The notes below the pieces were generated by a model. It was not told where the DNA came from, searched no databases, and saw only the letters and a program-made list of their open reading frames with translations. Below, piece by piece: positions 24,103 to 35,363 of a stretch of DNA of 64,000 nucleotides; the first letter of the stretch is position 1, and each line of letters starts with the position of its first letter. The stretch comes from Rhabditophanes sp. KR3021 (taxonomy: Eukaryota; Nematoda; Chromadorea; Rhabditida; Alloionematidae). Where the stretch lies: positions 7,192,001 to 7,256,000 of the forward strand of contig CAUJLY010000002.1 in NCBI GenBank assembly GCA_963281155.1. The letters are read 5' to 3'. The position numbers and the translations under genes were made by a program.

Positions 24103-26519
24103 ATGGAGGATGTGTTTATGGGGACTGGTGTTGCTCAGATGGCACACGTCATGGCCTGGGGCGGCAGGGGGCAAGGCTTCTTTGCTTCTGCTAACAATGT
24201 AGTTGTCATGAGTAAAAAGGTTTGTTTTGGTGTTATTTGAGGTTGGTTAATGGAGTGTTTTGCCTTTAGATTCCAGACCATTATAGTATCACCAGTGTGA
24301 GGGCTTTGCACCAGGCAAATATCACTTGTTTGAAGCTTGTTGATGGGAACAAGGACCTGATTGTGACCGGAGACGACAAGGGAATCACTAAGGTGCATCT
24401 TGTCAAAGAAGCCAAGACTGGAACAGAGTTTGAGCTCCTCCAAACATTCGAAGGTCTCCAAAGATCGCCCGTTTCCTGTGTTGGTGGAATTCAGGTTGGT
24501 GGGGAGGTCTTTATCCTCACTGCCTCACATAAGGGTGGGGTAGAGGTGAAGGTTGGTGGGATTAGGGAAGAAAGGTGGTCCTTATTGAAGGAGCAAAGAC
24601 TGGAGTTCGGAGATGCGTTAGGCTTGTGTGTTGCTTTCACTGCCGAGCCCCAATTAATGCTGGCCATTGGCTTGTCGACATCTAAAATAGCAATGGCGGT
24701 CTGGAATGGGACTACTCAACAATTCTGCACTGCAATCCAACTTTCAGGGCACGCTGATTGGGTTCGTGGTTTGGCGTTTCGGTGTAACGAGGATCATTCT
24801 CTCCTGCTTGCATCTGCTTCTCAAGACAGTTTAGTCAGGCTATGGAAGTTCGAGGAAGTTGAGGGTGCTGCCATGGAAGAAGATGATTTAGAATTGATTA
24901 GGGTTCGTGAACTAATCATGGCCACTGTAAGGGACGGGGAAGCGACAGGGTACAAAGTTACGGTAGACTCAATTCTGTCTGGACACGAAGGGTGGATTTA
25001 TTCCGTAGAATGGCATCCTACCAAATTAGCCTTGATGACGTGCTCGATTGACAAGTCCATTATGATTTGGGAGCCTATTGAGGGGCGTGGCATCTGGTTG
25101 GAAGAACATCGCTTAGGACAAGTGGGAGGTCAAGCTTGTGGGTACTATGGGGCTTGTTTCGCCGAGAATGGAGACGAAGTGATGGCTCACTCTTACTATG
25201 GAGGCCTTTATTGCTGGAAGTTTGACGGGCTGGAAGACAGTTGGGAGAGCGTTAGAATGCCATCTGGCCATCACGATTCAGTTCCTGATTTGGATTGGGA
25301 TCCCAGAGGTAACTTCCTAATCTCCTGCTCACAAGACCAGACGACAAGGATTTATGCCCCCTTCAAAAATGAACTGGTCGCGGAAATGGCTAGACCACAA
25401 GTTCATGGCCATAATCTGAATTGTGTAAAAATGATTTGTTCGGACTCATTTGTCAGTGGAGCTGAAGAGAAGATTTTTAGAGCTTTTCGAGGTACCTCGA
25501 CTTTTGTCAATTCCGCAGCCGCTTTTACAGGGCTTGATGTGAAAGAATTGGTAGATGCAAATGAAGGTACCCGTGCATTCGGAGCAGCAGTTCCTTCTCT
25601 TGGTCTATCAAACAAAGCAATGGAAGCAGGTGATATGAACGAAGATGTGGCTGGGATGGAGCAAGATGGAGACTCAAATCCAGTGCCAAAGGCAAATGAC
25701 GCCTTCGGATCTGAAATGGCTTCCTTCATCTCAATACCCAAAAACCTAACTCAACTCCCTACAGAAGACTACCTGATGCAAAATTCACTGTGGCCGGAAA
25801 TCTACAAGCTTTATGGGCATGGGTACGAAGTGTTCGCAGTCGACTCAAGCCCGGATGGGAAATTGATTGCTACATCCTGCAAAGCAAGTCATCAAATGTT
25901 TGCTTCTGTGATTGTTTGGGAGACTGAGAAGTGGAGTAAAGTTATGGAGTTGGATGCTCACCAATTGACAGTCGTCCAAATTCGGTTTTCTCCATGTGGG
26001 AGATTTTTGCTTACCGTTTCGAGAGACCGAACTTGGACTGTTTACGAGAGGAGTGGGGAACAGTGGGGAATCTATGCACGACCGGAAGCTAAATCTGCCA
26101 ACAACCACAATAGAATTATTTGGTGCTGTGATTGGGGGAAAACTTCAAATTTCTTCGTCACTGGAGCGAGAGACAAGAAATTAAGTGTATGGAAACACAA
26201 CCCGGAGAAGAAAACTTTCCAATTCGCATTCTCCCACATGTTTGATGAAGCCGTGACTGCCGTTGCCGTCTGCCCTCAAGATGAACGCCTGCTTGGAGTA
26301 GGATTTGAGTCTGGTGAAATGAAAGTGATAAAGGCAAATGCTTCTGCCTTTGAAGTTATTTGTTCAAAGCAACTACATGGAAGAACAGTAAGGAGACTCA
26401 AATTCAGACCAATAACCAATACAACTACCTCTTTTGACCAATTAACCGGTCCTTCTATTTTGTTGGCTTCAGCAGGGGATGACCATTTAGTTCGTATAAC
26501 TAAGGTTGATTCTATCTAA
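24103..26519 (+). CDS. ELP2: Elongator complex protein 2 (WD40)
   Basis: Exons 24103-24219 and 24270-26519 encode 788 residues (human ELP2 has 826). ELP2 is the double-propeller scaffold of Elongator, which adds carboxymethyl-type groups to wobble uridines of tRNAs. WD repeats are recognisable along the whole length, for example LSGHADWVRGLAFR, LSGHEGWIYSVEWHPTK, PSGHHDSVPDLDWDPRGNFL, LYGHGYEVFAVDSSPDGKLI and LDAHQLTVVQIRFSPCGRFL. The family hallmark region PQVHGHNLNCVKMI with GAEEKIFRAF is present. A TTTATAG acceptor is 13 nt before the ATG. No defects. Confidence 0.95.
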
Positions 26520-26726
26520 CCGAACAAAGGTTTTCGAAAAATCCAAATTCGAGAGCCCCTTTTTTTGTAAAACATTAATAATTTATATTTTGCGCCTTTT
26601 AATAATAAACTTTTTTTCTGAAACTGTGTGCTTTTATTTTGAAACAACTTTATAAAATTTCTATTAAAACATCTCTATTGAACTTAAAAATACATTGCAC
26701 ATGTTTATTATTAAAATTAACTTAAA

Positions 26727-27662
26727 TTACAACGGCCCACTGCCTTCCGTTGAAAAAATGTAATCCCATAAATTAGTAGAAATACCAAATCCAACATCAA
26801 AATCCTTGAAATGATGGTTGTGATGGTAAACTTTTCTGTAGTGCATATTTGACTTGACAGCCGGTTGCCCATGGTGAAGATAGTAATGGATGCAATCGTA
26901 AGCGATGTAGCCGAATAGTTTGCCGGCCCCAAAGCAACAGAAGACGTGCCATGGCAAGATAGACGTATACACCAGATAAAAGAAGGCGATGATGAAGAGG
27001 GCAGGTGTTGGTGGAAAGACAAGTCTGTCTCCGTCCATTGGTGTTTTGTGGTGGATTCCGTGCATCGCAAAATGGAAGGTGATTTGAGCGTGACTTTTGG
27101 GGTTTGGTTCCCAATGGAAGGCATACTTATGTAACACATATTCTAATAAAGTCCATACCAGTGACCCTAATGCGAATAATGCGATGGAATAGATACCTCC
27201 CCTCTGCACTCCATACCTATCAATCATTTGATGAAAGCCCATAAATGCAAAAAGTAACACCAATGGCATCCATATTCCTGGAATCATATACCACGAAGTC
27301 CTAGTCAACTTCTCCATAAAATCACTTTTAAAAAGTCTCAATGTGCCATCATAAGGTTGGTGAATCCACGACCAATACTTCTCTCCTAAATGTCCGATCT
27401 CCCAAAAGATAGGTCTTCCTTTTTCGAGATATGGATCTGTTGTATGAGTCTTGTCTACACCATAACTTTCTAACATATGATAAGCGGCGTCGGAATGCTC
27501 ATGTTTGACACCCATTATCCGCTCTGTACCATTCATATATTTGTCAACTTCACTGCCAGCAACTTTCTCCAGTACTTTAGCACCACCTGGATGTTTTTTG
27601 GCAAAGTCGCGTATGTCATAGAAGCGACCTTTTAATGAAATAAATAAAGGCTTTTCTGCCAT
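26727..27662 (-). CDS. FA2H: Fatty acid 2-hydroxylase
   Basis: A single uninterrupted exon of 311 residues. Residues 5-75 are a cytochrome b5-like domain with the heme-binding HPGG (DFAKKHPGGAKVLEKV) and a second His segment. Four membrane helices follow. The di-iron histidine clusters are present: EYVLHKYAFHWE, FHFAMHGIHHKTPMDGDRLV, YYLHHGQP and HYRKVYHHNHHFKDFD. The enzyme hydroxylates the 2-position of fatty acids for sphingolipids in the endoplasmic reticulum, using cytochrome b5 electrons. A TTTTAG acceptor lies about 35 nt before the ATG. The absence of introns is unusual for this window. It converges with ELP2. Confidence 0.96.
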   Translation of the reverse strand: MAEKPLFISLKGRFYDIRDFAKKHPGGAKVLEKVAGSEVDKYMNGTERIMGVKHEHSDAAYHMLESYGVDKTHTTDPYLEKGRPIFWEIGHLGEKYWSWIHQPYDGTLRLFKSDFMEKLTRTSWYMIPGIWMPLVLLFAFMGFHQMIDRYGVQRGGIYSIALFALGSLVWTLLEYVLHKYAFHWEPNPKSHAQITFHFAMHGIHHKTPMDGDRLVFPPTPALFIIAFFYLVYTSILPWHVFCCFGAGKLFGYIAYDCIHYYLHHGQPAVKSNMHYRKVYHHNHHFKDFDVGFGISTNLWDYIFSTEGSGPL

Positions 27663-28511
27663 AGTAGTGATTAAATATTTGCAAGTAAGTTCCTAAAATA
27701 TAAAATAATGTTAGTTCCCAATTATAGTCAAAACGCCACATACAAAACGAATAAAATTAAAAATTAAGAAAGAGACCTATTCGACGACACCAAGTATTCA
27801 AGTTTATATCGCAAGCTCTCTTTCCACTTAAGAACAACATCGAGGCAAACGTCACTTGGATGATTTTAGCATTGTAAATTTGTTGGAACTGTACACAATC
27901 AAAGGTCAACACATAGACACAACAAAGCACCAGTATCACAAAATATATTTAACACACCAACTAAGTTTGAAAAAGAGCAATGTCTTAGGGTTAGTATGTA
28001 AATATTGTAATGATTAAAAGATATCGTCAACAGGACACAACATTTTCCATTCCCTTTTTATTAGTCATGAACGTGATAAAATAAAACTTAAGGCAGGATG
28101 AAGAATGGGTGATAATAAATGCATATAATATCTAAGTATGATAACCTCTATTACAATATAAAATGACATAAGGTTGATAAAAAATCTTTTAATAAAAAAT
28201 AATAAATGGTTTGACGAGATAATTAGTATATTGTATTTATAAAAAAATGATATTAACAAAATAAACAGGAAAGGGAACATTGTGCTGCCATGAATTTAGG
28301 CAACTTTTTACACATGTCTTTATTTCGTTTGATCCAATGTTTGCAGGCATGTCTTAAATCGACACATGAAGCATTTGTTTCATTTGGGGACCGGGAAATT
28401 TCTGATTATGAAATGGGAGCAAGAAAGAAGTAAATGGCTGATAGGAAGTGTGGATAGTGTATATTTAAATTGTGATGGTGTGTATTTAGAAGAAACGGAA
28501 AGTGTGTGGTG
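27663..28511. other. Intergenic, no gene seen
   Basis: AT-rich; minus-strand frames at 27757-27939 and 28065-28280 are hydrophobic by composition only. Contains the upstream side of FA2H and the 3' end of the carboxypeptidase gene. Confidence 0.45.
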
Positions 28512-31500
28512 TTAAACTAAAATTAATGAAGATAGTGATGAATGTGTTGTTGGATACTTACTTTTGGCTGAGATCTGGTTTACATGGATGTATTCGATGA
28601 TGGCGTCAGCTATTACCTTGATACCAGCCCATGTTTCAGTTGCTGTCGGGATTAATTCCCGTTCTTTTAGGATGAAACCATCCCAATCTAAAGGAAAGTG
28701 ACGTTTTAATTTATTTTCTTAATTTAGACTTTGGTTTAACAAGAAACGAGTAATTTTCTTTTGAATTTACGTACAATTATCTCAATTAGAAAAGAGATTT
28801 TGAAAAAAAGAGTCTTCTATGACTGTCTAATGGCACTAGATTATTTTTGATTCGATAATTGCAATTACAAAATGTCAAGAAAAGCCAAAGAAATGACTAA
28901 ACTTGAATTTAACACCAACACTAACAAGAACCAAAGTCATCCGTCAAGATAATAGAGCTTTAGGTAATAATCAAAATTTAAATGATGTCAATGTGTTAAG
29001 CCACAAATTATCTAGAGTGTCGAGTAACGAGTTTAGAAAAACTAGTGTTCTTGAAGAATACGAATCAGCTGTGGAAGGTTTTATGAAAATATTAGAAGAC
29101 AAAATTGTTGAAAAAGGTACTTTGTGTGAAGATCTGGGAAAATGGGTTTCACTTGTTCTCTTTATAGTATGGCCTTTTGGTAATGCTAAATTTATATCAA
29201 GCTTCAAATGAAACACGATAGGGAAAGGTAAAGTGAAGGGAGGCAGATTCAAATATAATGGCTTAAAAACGGATAAAGCATCTCATTTTAATTATTAAAT
29301 AAAATGAAGACCAATAGTTTAAACGTATGGTTAATGATAATCTTTCGAATGCTCATGTCTTTAATGATACAAGAATTGTAAGCTCCAAAGCATAATGATC
29401 TTGATTATTTTACAAAGCAAGCTAAGTACAATATTTTATCAAAGGCTGCAAGATGGGAGACAATACCTAGTGATATTTCTGAAAAATATAACAGCTTAAA
29501 GGAAGTTTTCGAAGATACCACCACACTGCTACCGACTTGTCTAGATTGCTATTTGGGGAAGAAAATAAAGACCATATTAGTGACCTTGATGCAAGATCGA
29601 ATCAAAAAATCATTTCCAACAAAGTTGATATTAAGAATGTTAAATGGATTCTCGCGTAATGAAGACTATTGTCAAATGGTTATTACTATCCTTAAACAAC
29701 CAAAAGCAAACTTGACAAAGATTGTTTACACGCACTTTTGTTGGTTCACTAATCAAGGTACATTCTTTGTTAGATCCAAAAGGAAAAAGACTTAGAGTTG
29801 TTTGGAAAGACAAGGAAAAGTAGTTGCCTTTTATATTAGTGACCTCCATATAAATGAAGCTATGGAGTTGGAATACGCTACTATGTTTGATATGCGACGT
29901 GAGCTAGCTAATGTGGACAATCAAATCAAGTGATGTATCTGAAGCATCCTGACATTGTCAAGATAATGAGTGAACTTGTAATGTCATTTCTTTTTACTTT
30001 TAGCATAATAAATTTTCTTTGTTTCCTACTTTTTTCATCCGGTCTTAATTCCATCAAATAGACAAACTTTATTTTTGCTTTCAACTTTGCCCAATCCTCA
30101 GAACCACCTAAATCAGATATGACAATTAATACTTTAAATAAATCAAATGCATACCCGAGGCTGGATAGAGTGTATCTGCTCCTGAACCGACAACATAATT
30201 AGTCCCATAAACAGCTTTCAATGCTTGAGCAGCCTTCTTGCCAACTTTATAAAGTTCATTTATGTCAGCAGGGTAGGCTTCTTTTTTGTGGCCGTAAGGA
30301 TGAATTAACAATTGACTGTATGTGTGGAGAGTAACAAAGCCATCGAATCTGCCTCGATATTCGTTTGAAAAGATGGTGTTTCTGATAGCACTAAAGAGAG
30401 CATTGTTATTAGTCATGTTTATGATTAAGTACATATTTGTATACGCTTTTGGGTGTGATCTATGATTCGTTACTACTCAACGTCATTTCTCTAGATTGAT
30501 CCCTCTGAATGCAAAAGGAATTAAATCAGAGATATTTTGAAGGGAAAGAGGCAATTGGTAGTTATGCATCTTGACGACTTAACAAGTAATGAAGCTTTAG
30601 CCTATGAATGTGCTGTCATACTTGATCTTCAAGACACCTTAACAAATATCCTTGCATCTGGAGAATCGAATAATGTGATCTTTTTAAAACATCCCACTAC
30701 GGTTAAAAAAATCTCAAAGATGATTCTTAGTAAAATTGGCTCGTCTCAAAAATATGCCACTTAATTAATATTTTATCTCAAATAAATGTTTAACGCACGC
30801 TGTTTCAGGCTCACTGAATGGGGCTGTTCCTTGATAAATTTCTGAACAAGGATCGTCACTTGATCCAGCTTCTAAAATAATGTAATTAATATTTGTACAA
30901 ACAAATACTTACCACTCCAATGGAAGTCAAAGTTTCTATTTAAGTCAACTCCTGCAAAATGAATGACATTAAAATAAATAACAAGCAACAAATATATTCT
31001 GACCTCTGCAACAACGTCTTCTTCCCCAATCATCAACATAACAAGACGGCTTACTCCTATTCTTCCTCCACAATCTTATAGAAGGACTAAAAACAGATCT
31101 TGAAAAAGTATACCCATCAGGGTTCAAATTCGGGATAATCAAAAAAGTCAACTCATCAACATATCGAGTAACATATCATTCGCCTCCCAGGCAAATGATT
31201 ATACTATAGTATAACTATTAGCCCCCAGGCGAATGATAATGCTATAGTATAATCATTCGCCCTATTTTTATTTTATAAGGCTAATGATTATACTATAGCA
31301 TAATCATTTGCCTGGGCAGGCTAATGGTAACTAAAGTAACCATTCGCCCTATAAATAATTTTTATGGTCTATATTTAAGTGAAATATAATTGCTTTAAAC
31401 AAATTCCTAATCGTTTTGACAATTTAACCCTCATTCAATGAAATTTAATTAACGGTTTATAAAAAATGAACATAAAAAATATTTTTAAACTATCAGAAAT

Positions 31501-34500
31501 TCAAAAGAAACAGATGTACTGATTAACCCTACTAACATAGAACTAATTTCGCCTACTTCTAAGAACTCGTGCATTTAAAGAAGGCTTAAAGACAACCTTT
31601 TCCACAATACTTTCAACTTCTGATTCCTCCTGTTTAAGGGTATCATTTTCTTTTTCATCTTCACTATTTCTTTCTTCGTCATCTTGGAGCTCGCTTACAT
31701 ATCTTTGAAAATTTTCAGGAATTAAATATTCACTGATTGTATTTAAGTATGTGTTTACATTGAGAAAGTTGTTATCACTAAATTCTTTTTGTAATAAAGC
31801 AATTTTTTCCTCTATCCTTTGACTTTTTAACTTGCTTGGAAATGGCAAATTCAGGTGAGTGTTTAAATTTATTCAATTTGTAAATTGTAAGCCGGACATC
31901 CTCATTTGCAGCTTTCAATAAATTCAGACATTTCAAGTAAGTACCATGGTGTGTAGCTAATGGATTAGTTTTAAGCCATCTATTGAATGATTCACATGAG
32001 TTAGTGCTTTTAACACGTTGTTGAAACTTGCATAATTTGGTTGCATGCTTTTCATTCTTAAACCAATTTTTATCAACATAGTTGATCCATTTGGTTAGCT
32101 GGTTTATTTCAAAAGGAGTAAAATCTTCATTGGCTGTCATAATCATCTTATTTTTAATGATAGTCCATTGTTGAATCATTTGCCCGACTGGCACGTGGGG
32201 GAAAGCAATAACCATACGAAACTTCTTATAAAAATCTGCAGACACGAGACTTCTATCGTCATTTCCATTAAAAGATGTTAACAAATGCTTAAGCCCAAGC
32301 TGATTCAATTTTTTTACCAAATTTTGGGCGTAGTGGAAATAGCAGTGTTTATGTAAAGTAGGATAATGTTTTTCAATAATTTTTATTGCAGCAGGTTCCT
32401 TATCAGTCATAAATACCTCTGGAAGTTCTTCACTAATTCCGAAACGTTGTAAGCACTTTTTAATTTCATTAAAAACGAAATCATAATCTTCGGTCTTACG
32501 GTGCTTCATCAAAGCATAAAATGCTGGTATAAATGTATTTCTCATTTCCCCTTCTTTATTTTCAATAATTTGAAACATAACGACGTAGAGTTGGGTGTAT
32601 TTGTCAGGGGCCACAAAGAAAGTTCCATCAGCAAGTCTTAATTTTGATTTGGCATACAATTCGAGTACATCTCTTGAACCAAAAATAACAATTGAATCCC
32701 CATCTTTTCCAACAACACGGAATGACATAGGTAACTGCTTATCATCTAAATAACCACATTCGTAAACTTCCTCGGCGTAATCATTATTTTCATTTTTTTT
32801 TTCGTTTGATCTAGATGAAGCGACTCTAAGATACCTTCCCTTATCTTTATACTGTCCTAACTTTATCTTCGAATCTGCTGTACCGAGTTCAAGACTATTG
32901 CATATGGTATCGACATTTTTAATCCCAATGGCATGTGCTGTACGAGGCTTAATAAAGGGATTTGTGGCGTCACGGCAAACACGCTTGTATTCATTATCGC
33001 CTATTTTTTCTTTGAATGTTATTGGCAAGCAACCATCAAAGTGAACACCTTCTTGACGAACCAAATTATATCCTTTCATCTTTAATAATGGAATATTCGA
33101 TTCGGGTTGCTTCTTCTTTTTACAAATTGAGCGACACTCTTTGCAGTACATAGTGGTTGTTGTTGTTGCATCTGGAGACAATTCAGTTCCTCTTCTAAAA
33201 TAATTTGTATAAATTTAGTGAATATACGAAAATTTGTATATTGTATATTTAGTATTTGAATATTATTTATGTATAATTTGTTTGAATTATTGTATTTATA
33301 TTATGTGTTATTTTATTATTATGTCATTTTATCTAGGATCCTCATTTGTACCACTTTGCCTATTTTAAATCTACTTCATTTTAGTTTAGCTCCTTTCAGC
33401 TCTCATCCCAAAATCGTAAGTAGTGTATATACTATTATTATTGGCATTAGATGACCACGATTTTGTTGTAGATTAATAAAGATCCTTTTAAATCCTGTTG
33501 TGTAACCCCTACTAGAGAAGCTTATTCAGGGTTTGAAACCAGTCAATTTTACTTTTTACTATTTATAGGCAGATAAAAAACATACTTCTTGGTAAACACA
33601 TATCCCAATGGGTTAGCATAATTCGTTTGATCAGGAACGTATAAGAAAACATCCTTACAAAACTTTTCAGTTTTCATTCCAACTATAAATTGAGACTTAA
33701 ATTGGACCTCCGAGTCAACATTTTTATAAGCTTCTTGTGCAAATAAAAGAAATTCCTCCTTTGTTCTTGTTAAAGGAACTGATGATGCAGGAATAGTTGG
33801 TGAAGAATTGTGAGATGGAATGTTTTGACTTAAAATATTGGTTGAGCTTGGCTGTGGAAGAAGTGTTTCTCGAACTTGCTCCAACAATGAAGGATTATTC
33901 CAAAGAGCTTCTAATATTTGACTGTCGGTAAAAGATGACATTTTAAAAGCAACCAACCACGATAATAGTAATTAAAGAAATGATTTTAAAATTAAAGTAT
34001 AAGTGTAGAAGGGGATTCTTATTATGAATTATTATACTATGAGGGATATAGATAGCCTCAATTACGCCTTAAAGATAAAAGTGTAACGATGACATTAACC
34101 ACTTAAGGTATCTTATTTTATTAAATTGAATAGACTTCAATTACGCTTTAGAATAAAAGTGCGACGTTAGAATAAAACACTGGAGGTGCACTTATTTCAT
34201 TAATTTTTAGAGTCTTAAAACACAGTCATCAACCTTAAAAACAACCGCTCATATTCGAACCAAATAATTGAAACATTTGATGATTTTCTTTATAAGGGCG
34301 AATGATTATATTATAGTATTATCATCCGCCTGGGCGAATTTTTTACTTAAAATAATGATTGGCCTGGGCGAATGATAATGCTATAGTATAATCATTCGCC
34401 TGGGAGGCCAATGATTATTTTTTTGACATATTAGCCTCCCAGGCGAGTGATAATACTATAGTATAATTATTCGCCCTACCCAGGCGAGTGATAATATACC

Positions 34501-35363
34501 CAACATATCTAGTAATTGTAGGATCTCGACCATATCTCGAAGTAAGCTGATGTATAAAATATAAAGTAGTATGCGATGCAGCCCATTCACGAGCATGAAT
34601 ACCTAAAATATTTTGGAATTGGTGTTTATATTTACTTACCTCCATCAATCCAGAATATTCTTTTTGATTTGTTTTGCCCACCAATCTATAAATAATGGTG
34701 ATGTTTTGAATAAATATAACAAATATTTACCTCTAATCCATCGATGTTGCGACCTTCGTGTGTTTTGCCGATCGTTACGTATCTGACTAAGTTTGGGTGT
34801 TTTCTGCTGAGTGCTCTCATCCAAGATTGCATCTTGGGGTAACTTCCATAAGCTTGGAAATTGTAACTTTCTTCCTCATTAATTGTGCTTCCTGCCGTGT
34901 CTCTACGCTTCGATGCTGATAAGCGTTTGTTGAATACACTTATCTTTTCGCGTTCTTCCATCAATCTAAATGTTTGTATTATGTATGGTAGATACAAATG
35001 ACTCACTTGGCGACATCGTCAATGATGACATAATTCGTGATGTTTTGTCTTTGGAGAGTATCAGCAAATGTTGAGAAGTCATCCGTCTGAATCATAATGT
35101 CCGTTGCTGTATTCATGGCTGAGGGTGCTTTCCAAAAATCCAACTAAACCAGGGATAATCAAAAAAAACCCAACTCAACTTACCTTAATCCCTTTGGTAT
35201 GGTCATGATAAATGTCTAACAAATAATTTAATTGCAATAGATCTTCTGGTACAGCCCGTAGTACTTTAAATAATTTATTAGTTGTCAGAGACTCTTCCAC
35301 CACATTAGACTCCTCAGCTCGAACCAGCCCAACCAAAGTTAGGAAAAGTAAAACCAGTTTCAT
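28512..35363 (-). CDS. M14 metallocarboxypeptidase (carboxypeptidase A type), exon interrupted by a MULE
   Basis: Minus-strand exons: 35184-35363, 35007-35143, 34731-34965, 34640-34685, 34502-34612 plus 31014-31157 (one exon split by the transposon), 30913-30951, 30799-30871, 30155-30390, 30030-30107, 28562-28687, 28512-28516. Phases agree throughout if the duplicated 12 bp is counted once. Signal peptide MKLVLLFLTLVGLVRA is followed by an activation propeptide and the catalytic domain. Zinc ligands HxxE (GIHAREWAAS) and His (TLHTYSQLLIHPYG), substrate Arg (VDLNRNFDFHW), Tyr (LYPAS) and general-base Glu (YLMELRPDEK) are all kept. The last exon reads DGFILKERELIPTATETWAG. It is a secreted digestive-type zymogen, intact except for the 3.3 kb insertion, which should abolish normal mRNA from this allele. 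Confidence 0.9.
28873..29985 (+). pseudogene. Cdt1-like pseudogene, antisense in the last large carboxypeptidase intron
   Basis: On the plus strand, pieces of one protein appear in order with frame shifts and stops. An N-terminal part (MSRKAKEMTKLEFNTNTNK, then after a shift VLEEYESAVEGFMKILEDK) comes first. A longer piece at about 29380-29791 follows (ETIPSDISEKYNSLKEVFED, KTILVTLMQDRIKKSFPTK). After an in-frame TAG comes VVAFYISDLHINEAMELEYA, and after another stop YLKHPDIVKIMSELV. The pattern of a starting IP-x-KY-x-L-x-x-x-FE and a later LMQDRIKKSF recalls the geminin-binding winged helix of the replication licensing factor Cdt1. That assignment is weak; the decay is certain. Confidence 0.5.
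30537..30764 (+). pseudogene. Second Cdt1-like fragment in another carboxypeptidase intron
   Basis: An open plus-strand stretch of 75 codons, starting at a TTG rather than an ATG, ends in TAA. Its segments RQLVVMHLDDLTSNEALAYE and NNVIFLKHPTTVKKISKMIL match the end of the pseudogene at about 29810-29980 (VVAFYISDLHINEAMELEYA, YLKHPDIVKIMSELV). It lies in the intron 30391-30798 of the carboxypeptidase gene on the opposite strand. It is either a last exon copy or the debris of a duplicated insertion. This copy is better preserved than the first. Confidence 0.45.
31158..31169. repeat. Left target-site duplication of the MULE
   Basis: AACATATCGAGT on the plus strand matches AACATATCTAGT at 34502-34513 with one mismatch. 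Counting it once restores an open carboxypeptidase exon in frame. The length is a little more than the 8-11 bp typical of Mutator-like elements, so part of the match may belong to the host or the element. Confidence 0.7.
31176..31348. repeat. Left palindromic subterminal repeats of the MULE
   Basis: At least four perfect or near-perfect palindromes of about 33-36 nt follow one another, each with arms GGCGAATGATTATAC or variants around a central TATAG/CTATA. Examples are ATGATTATACTATAGTATAA and AATGATAATGCTATAGTATA. A shorter palindrome (ATGGTAACTAAAGTAACCAT) closes the array. Each could extrude as a hairpin. GCCTGGG or CCCAGGC separates the units. Confidence 0.85.
31543..33941 (-). CDS. MULE transposase with FLYWCH-like zinc finger, 3' frame shifted
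   Basis: Exons 33586-33941 and 31778-33194 (391-nt intron, phase 2) give 590 residues from the ATG at 33941. The N-terminus is followed by a zinc-finger-like region (CKECRSICKKKK, then HFDGC) resembling FLYWCH domains. The catalytic core has the MULE DDE residues: LRLADGTFFVAP (first Asp), PEVFMTDKEPAAIK (second Asp), then CYFHYAQNLVKKL and the Glu in KSTNSCESFNRWLKTNP. The main frame stops at 31778, but an overlapping +1 frame (31543-31848) continues an acidic coiled tail to VVFKPSLNARVLRSRRN, so one base has probably been lost or gained near 31800-31848. The protein cuts and pastes the element. Confidence 0.85.
34296..34497. repeat. Right palindromic subterminal repeats of the MULE
   Basis: Three or more palindromic units of the same type as at the left end (for example ATGATAATGCTATAGTATAATCAT split by CTATAG, and GATAATACTATAGTATAATTA), joined by GCCTGGG linkers, plus one unit interrupted by a T-rich spacer near 34340. 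Arms have drifted more than those of the left array. Confidence 0.8.
34502..34513. repeat. Right target-site duplication of the MULE
   Basis: AACATATCTAGT, the partner of 31158-31169. It encodes the T-R-Y-V part of the carboxypeptidase exon on the minus strand. Confidence 0.7.

Larger units (their letters stand above)
31170..34501 (-). mobile_element. Mutator-like (MULE) DNA transposon
   Basis: About 3.33 kb inserted in a carboxypeptidase exon. It has a MULE transposase gene in the middle, subterminal palindrome-rich repeats at both ends (31176-31348 and 34296-34497) and a 12-bp imperfect direct repeat at the borders. The ends are only roughly inverted copies: ATATCATTCGCCTCCCAGG at left against the reverse complement ATATTATCACTCGCCTGGG at right. 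The near-intact transposase, the short flanking duplication and the intact host exon all point to a young insertion. Confidence 0.85.

Noticed and set aside
26717..27139. Alternative minus-strand frames over FA2H (140 and 105 codons)
   Set aside because: They overlap the fatty acid hydroxylase histidine clusters in other frames and have no independent support.
31176..34497. Repeated spaced units that could be mistaken for a CRISPR array
   Set aside because: The units are palindromes of variable spacing at both ends of a transposon in a eukaryotic genome; there are no unique spacers of constant length and no cas genes.
31170..34501. MULE being spliced out as an intron of the carboxypeptidase
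   Set aside because: No GT/AG pair at the borders would restore the frame; the downstream edge has an in-frame stop before the exon resumes.
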